This document shows positions 62,543 to 64,000 of a stretch of 64,000 nt of DNA, piece after piece; within the stretch, counting starts at the first letter, position 1, and each line of letters starts with the position of its first letter. Location of the stretch: NCBI RefSeq assembly GCF_000147335.1, contig NC_014501.1, positions 310,001 through 374,000 of the forward strand, read 5' to 3'. The position numbers were made by a program, and so were the translations under genes. The notes under the pieces were generated by a model. That model did not search any database. It was not told where the DNA came from and was given only the letters and a program-made list of their open reading frames with translations. Source of the DNA: Gloeothece verrucosa PCC 7822 (lineage in GTDB: Bacteria; Cyanobacteriota; Cyanobacteriia; Cyanobacteriales; Microcystaceae).

Positions 62543-63463
62543 TTAACTGTTGATGATGGTGCTATTGAGAGCGGCTCTTAGATTGCCTTGGTGTTCTTCT
62601 AGGAGGCGATCGCCGGTTTCGGGTTCCACTCCGGTCCAGTGCATCAACAAAGCTAGTTTAACTCGTCTGCCACTTCTCTCCAACAGATATCCGGCCTCAG
62701 TACGATTTAAATCGGTTAAGTCTTGTATAATGCGTAGAGCGCGGTCATGGAGTTTGCGGTTAGTCACTGCTACGTCTACCATCCGATTTCCATAGACTTT
62801 TCCTAAGCGTACCATTACCCCTGTAGAGATAATATTTAAAGCCATTTTCGTGACGGTACCGGCTTTGAGTCGAGTTGAGCCGGCCACGATTTCTGGACCA
62901 CTCAGAAGACGAATATCGACATCAGCATAGATTTCTACTTGTTCATAAGGAACACAACTAATACAAATGGTGGTTGCTCCCCGTCCTTTAGCCGCATCTA
63001 TTGCGCCGTGAACAAAAGGCGTTGTTCCCCCGGCAGTGATTCCCACTACTACATCTAATTCTGTTATTTGTCGTTGGGCTATGGCTTGCGCCCCATCTTC
63101 TAATTTATCTTCTAAGTCTTCGGAACTGCGAAGTAAGGCGGCGGCTCCTCCGGCAATAATTCCCTGTACCATCTCGGGGGGAGTACAGAAAGTTGGGGGA
63201 CATTCTGCCGCATCGAGTACCCCTAATCTTCCACTGGTGCCGGCACCGATATAAAATAATCTTCCTCCTTTACGTAAGGCCGCCGTTGTCAAATCAATGG
63301 TTTTTGCTAACTCATTTTTGGCCATGGCGATGGCTTTTAAGGTTTGAGCATCTTCGGCATTAAATAACTCTACCAATTCTAATGAGCTTAACTGGTCCAG
63401 ATTTTGGCTATTGGGGTTAATCTGCTCAGTTAATAAATGTCCCCTTTCTTCTAAATTGTTCAT
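62543..63463 (-). CDS. murQ: N-acetylmuramic acid 6-phosphate etherase
   Basis: 306 residues. The SIS-fold sugar-phosphate site is GRLFYIGAGTSGRLGVLDAA (about 65-84), followed by ECPPTFCTPPEMVQGIIAGG and the acid in SEDLEDK. The enzyme splits MurNAc-6-phosphate into GlcNAc-6-phosphate and D-lactate in cell-wall recycling. Normal length. ATG at 63463, 14 bp after the stop of the DUF3110 gene, 28 bp before the site-2 protease gene, so the three form an operon. Confidence 0.95.
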   Translation of the reverse strand: MNNLEERGHLLTEQINPNSQNLDQLSSLELVELFNAEDAQTLKAIAMAKNELAKTIDLTTAALRKGGRLFYIGAGTSGRLGVLDAAECPPTFCTPPEMVQGIIAGGAAALLRSSEDLEDKLEDGAQAIAQRQITELDVVVGITAGGTTPFVHGAIDAAKGRGATTICISCVPYEQVEIYADVDIRLLSGPEIVAGSTRLKAGTVTKMALNIISTGVMVRLGKVYGNRMVDVAVTNRKLHDRALRIIQDLTDLNRTEAGYLLERSGRRVKLALLMHWTGVEPETGDRLLEEHQGNLRAALNSTIINS

Positions 63464-63477
63464 TTTAGTTTTTTTTT

Positions 63478-63879
63478 TTACAAAAGTCCTTCAAGCTGAC
63501 GACGAATGCGCTCTAGCTCATCTTGGGACATTCCCGAAACCGTTTCTGTTTCTTTTTGAGCCGGTTCTATTTTCTCTTTTGATTGTTCTTCTTCGCTCCA
63601 TTGAGGTTTATCTACATTTTTTTCCGGAGGAATTGCTAACATTCCTTCTTTGATTAGTTCACAATCATAATCGGCACTGCGGCAGAATTCTTCAACTTCA
63701 ATAGATTCTATCGACTCTACAGATGGGGCGGGAAAATCTTGAGCTTCTAATAATAAAGCGTACCGAGTGGCATCATCTTCTGACTCAAACATTAACACTT
63801 TATTGCGGTTTCCCATTTGAACCGTATGAATCCCTTCATTTTCCGTGCCTACATTAAACAATAGTACATATACACGCAT
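63478..63879 (-). CDS. DUF3110 domain protein
   Basis: 133 residues from the ATG at 63879 (MRVYVLLFNVGTENEGIH), the usual start of this family; a TTG at 63918 would add a poor Ser-rich extension. DUF3110 (about 1-85) is a small alpha/beta domain of cyanobacteria and plastids, function unknown. It is followed by an acidic Glu/Lys/Gln-rich tail and a short helix (QDELERIRRQLEGLL). First gene of the run with murQ and the site-2 protease. Confidence 0.85.
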   Translation of the reverse strand: MRVYVLLFNVGTENEGIHTVQMGNRNKVLMFESEDDATRYALLLEAQDFPAPSVESIESIEVEEFCRSADYDCELIKEGMLAIPPEKNVDKPQWSEEEQSKEKIEPAQKETETVSGMSQDELERIRRQLEGLL

Positions 63880-63950
63880 GGGTTTAACTTGCTCAGAATT
63901 ACTACTACTGATAGACAACCATACAGAATTCCCGAAAAAGAACTAATAAT

Positions 63951-64000
63951 TAAGTACCTGGACAATCATTCAAGTTAATTGATTGATGTCGGGGGTACTT
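63951..64000. mobile_element. Terminal-repeat mini-element at the window edge
   Basis: It starts with the dispersed end TAAGTACCTGGACA (63951-63964), and 22 bases later TGTCGGGGGTACTT (63987-64000) resembles the opposite end TGTCCAGGTACTTA with two changes and one insertion. Total about 50 bp. The window stops exactly where a final A would complete it, so the right border is not proven. Confidence 0.5.

Overview
This window is cyanobacterial chromosome. The evidence is a heme oxygenase for phycobilin synthesis, the circadian output regulator RpaA, eight genes resembling the Synechocystis slr0144-slr0151 photosystem II assembly operon, DevB/DevC exporter parts, a PEP-CTERM protein, an Mo-nitro_C protein, and HIP1 octamers (GCGATCGC at 7594, 20532, 20931, 23975, 41263, 44878 and 62606). 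AT-rich DNA, scattered heptamer repeats and small palindromic elements suggest a unicellular Cyanothece/Gloeothece-type genome. That lineage call is inference. I saw no rRNA, tRNA or CRISPR array.

Layout. 1-11.1 kb: mostly housekeeping and single genes (DUF262 protein cut by the window edge, ferredoxin and cobQ, a one-Cys peroxiredoxin, rpaA, kptA, heme oxygenase, a LuxR-type regulator divergent from a DJ-1/PfpI protein, a serine hydrolase, a Uma2 protein). 11.3-19.8 kb: a Ski2-like helicase, a secreted GHL10-type glycoside hydrolase, small unknown genes and an Mo-nitro_C protein.

19.8-35.6 kb is the centre of interest. A devB-devC pair without devA runs left. Divergent from it lies a run of genes that I read as an enediyne core cassette: DUF1702/UnbL, UnbV, a PEP-CTERM protein with a decayed duplicate beside it, UnbU, an iterative PKS of KS-AT-ACP-KR-DH-PPTase order, a small histidine-rich membrane protein, and a CalE7-like thioesterase. 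A 152-bp element with terminal inverted repeats sits before the thioesterase gene. No recognisable tailoring genes (P450, halogenase, aminomutase, sugar genes) lie in the window.

35.7-52.5 kb: a RecB-like nuclease, a peptide-binding lipoprotein, an ECF sigma/anti-sigma/Spy-like stress module, a TnpB element, ispD with a glycosyltransferase, a CrtISO-like oxidoreductase, BrkB, a HAD hydrolase, rnc with a hairpin in its leader, and sppA. 52.6-57.3 kb: the photosystem II assembly operon (two V4R proteins, two phycobilisome-like proteins without an evident bilin Cys, two ferredoxins, one repeat protein, one TPR protein), with no SpkG kinase gene after it. 57.6-64 kb: two SDR-type proteins, an AmpG-like transporter, a proline-linked triple-motif small protein, an EGY-type site-2 protease, murQ and a DUF3110 protein. 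The window ends in another terminal-repeat element.

The terminal-repeat word TAAGTACCTGGACA occurs at least six times, always between genes. It marks a family of small non-autonomous elements, probably mobilised by a Tc1/mariner/IS630-type transposase encoded elsewhere.
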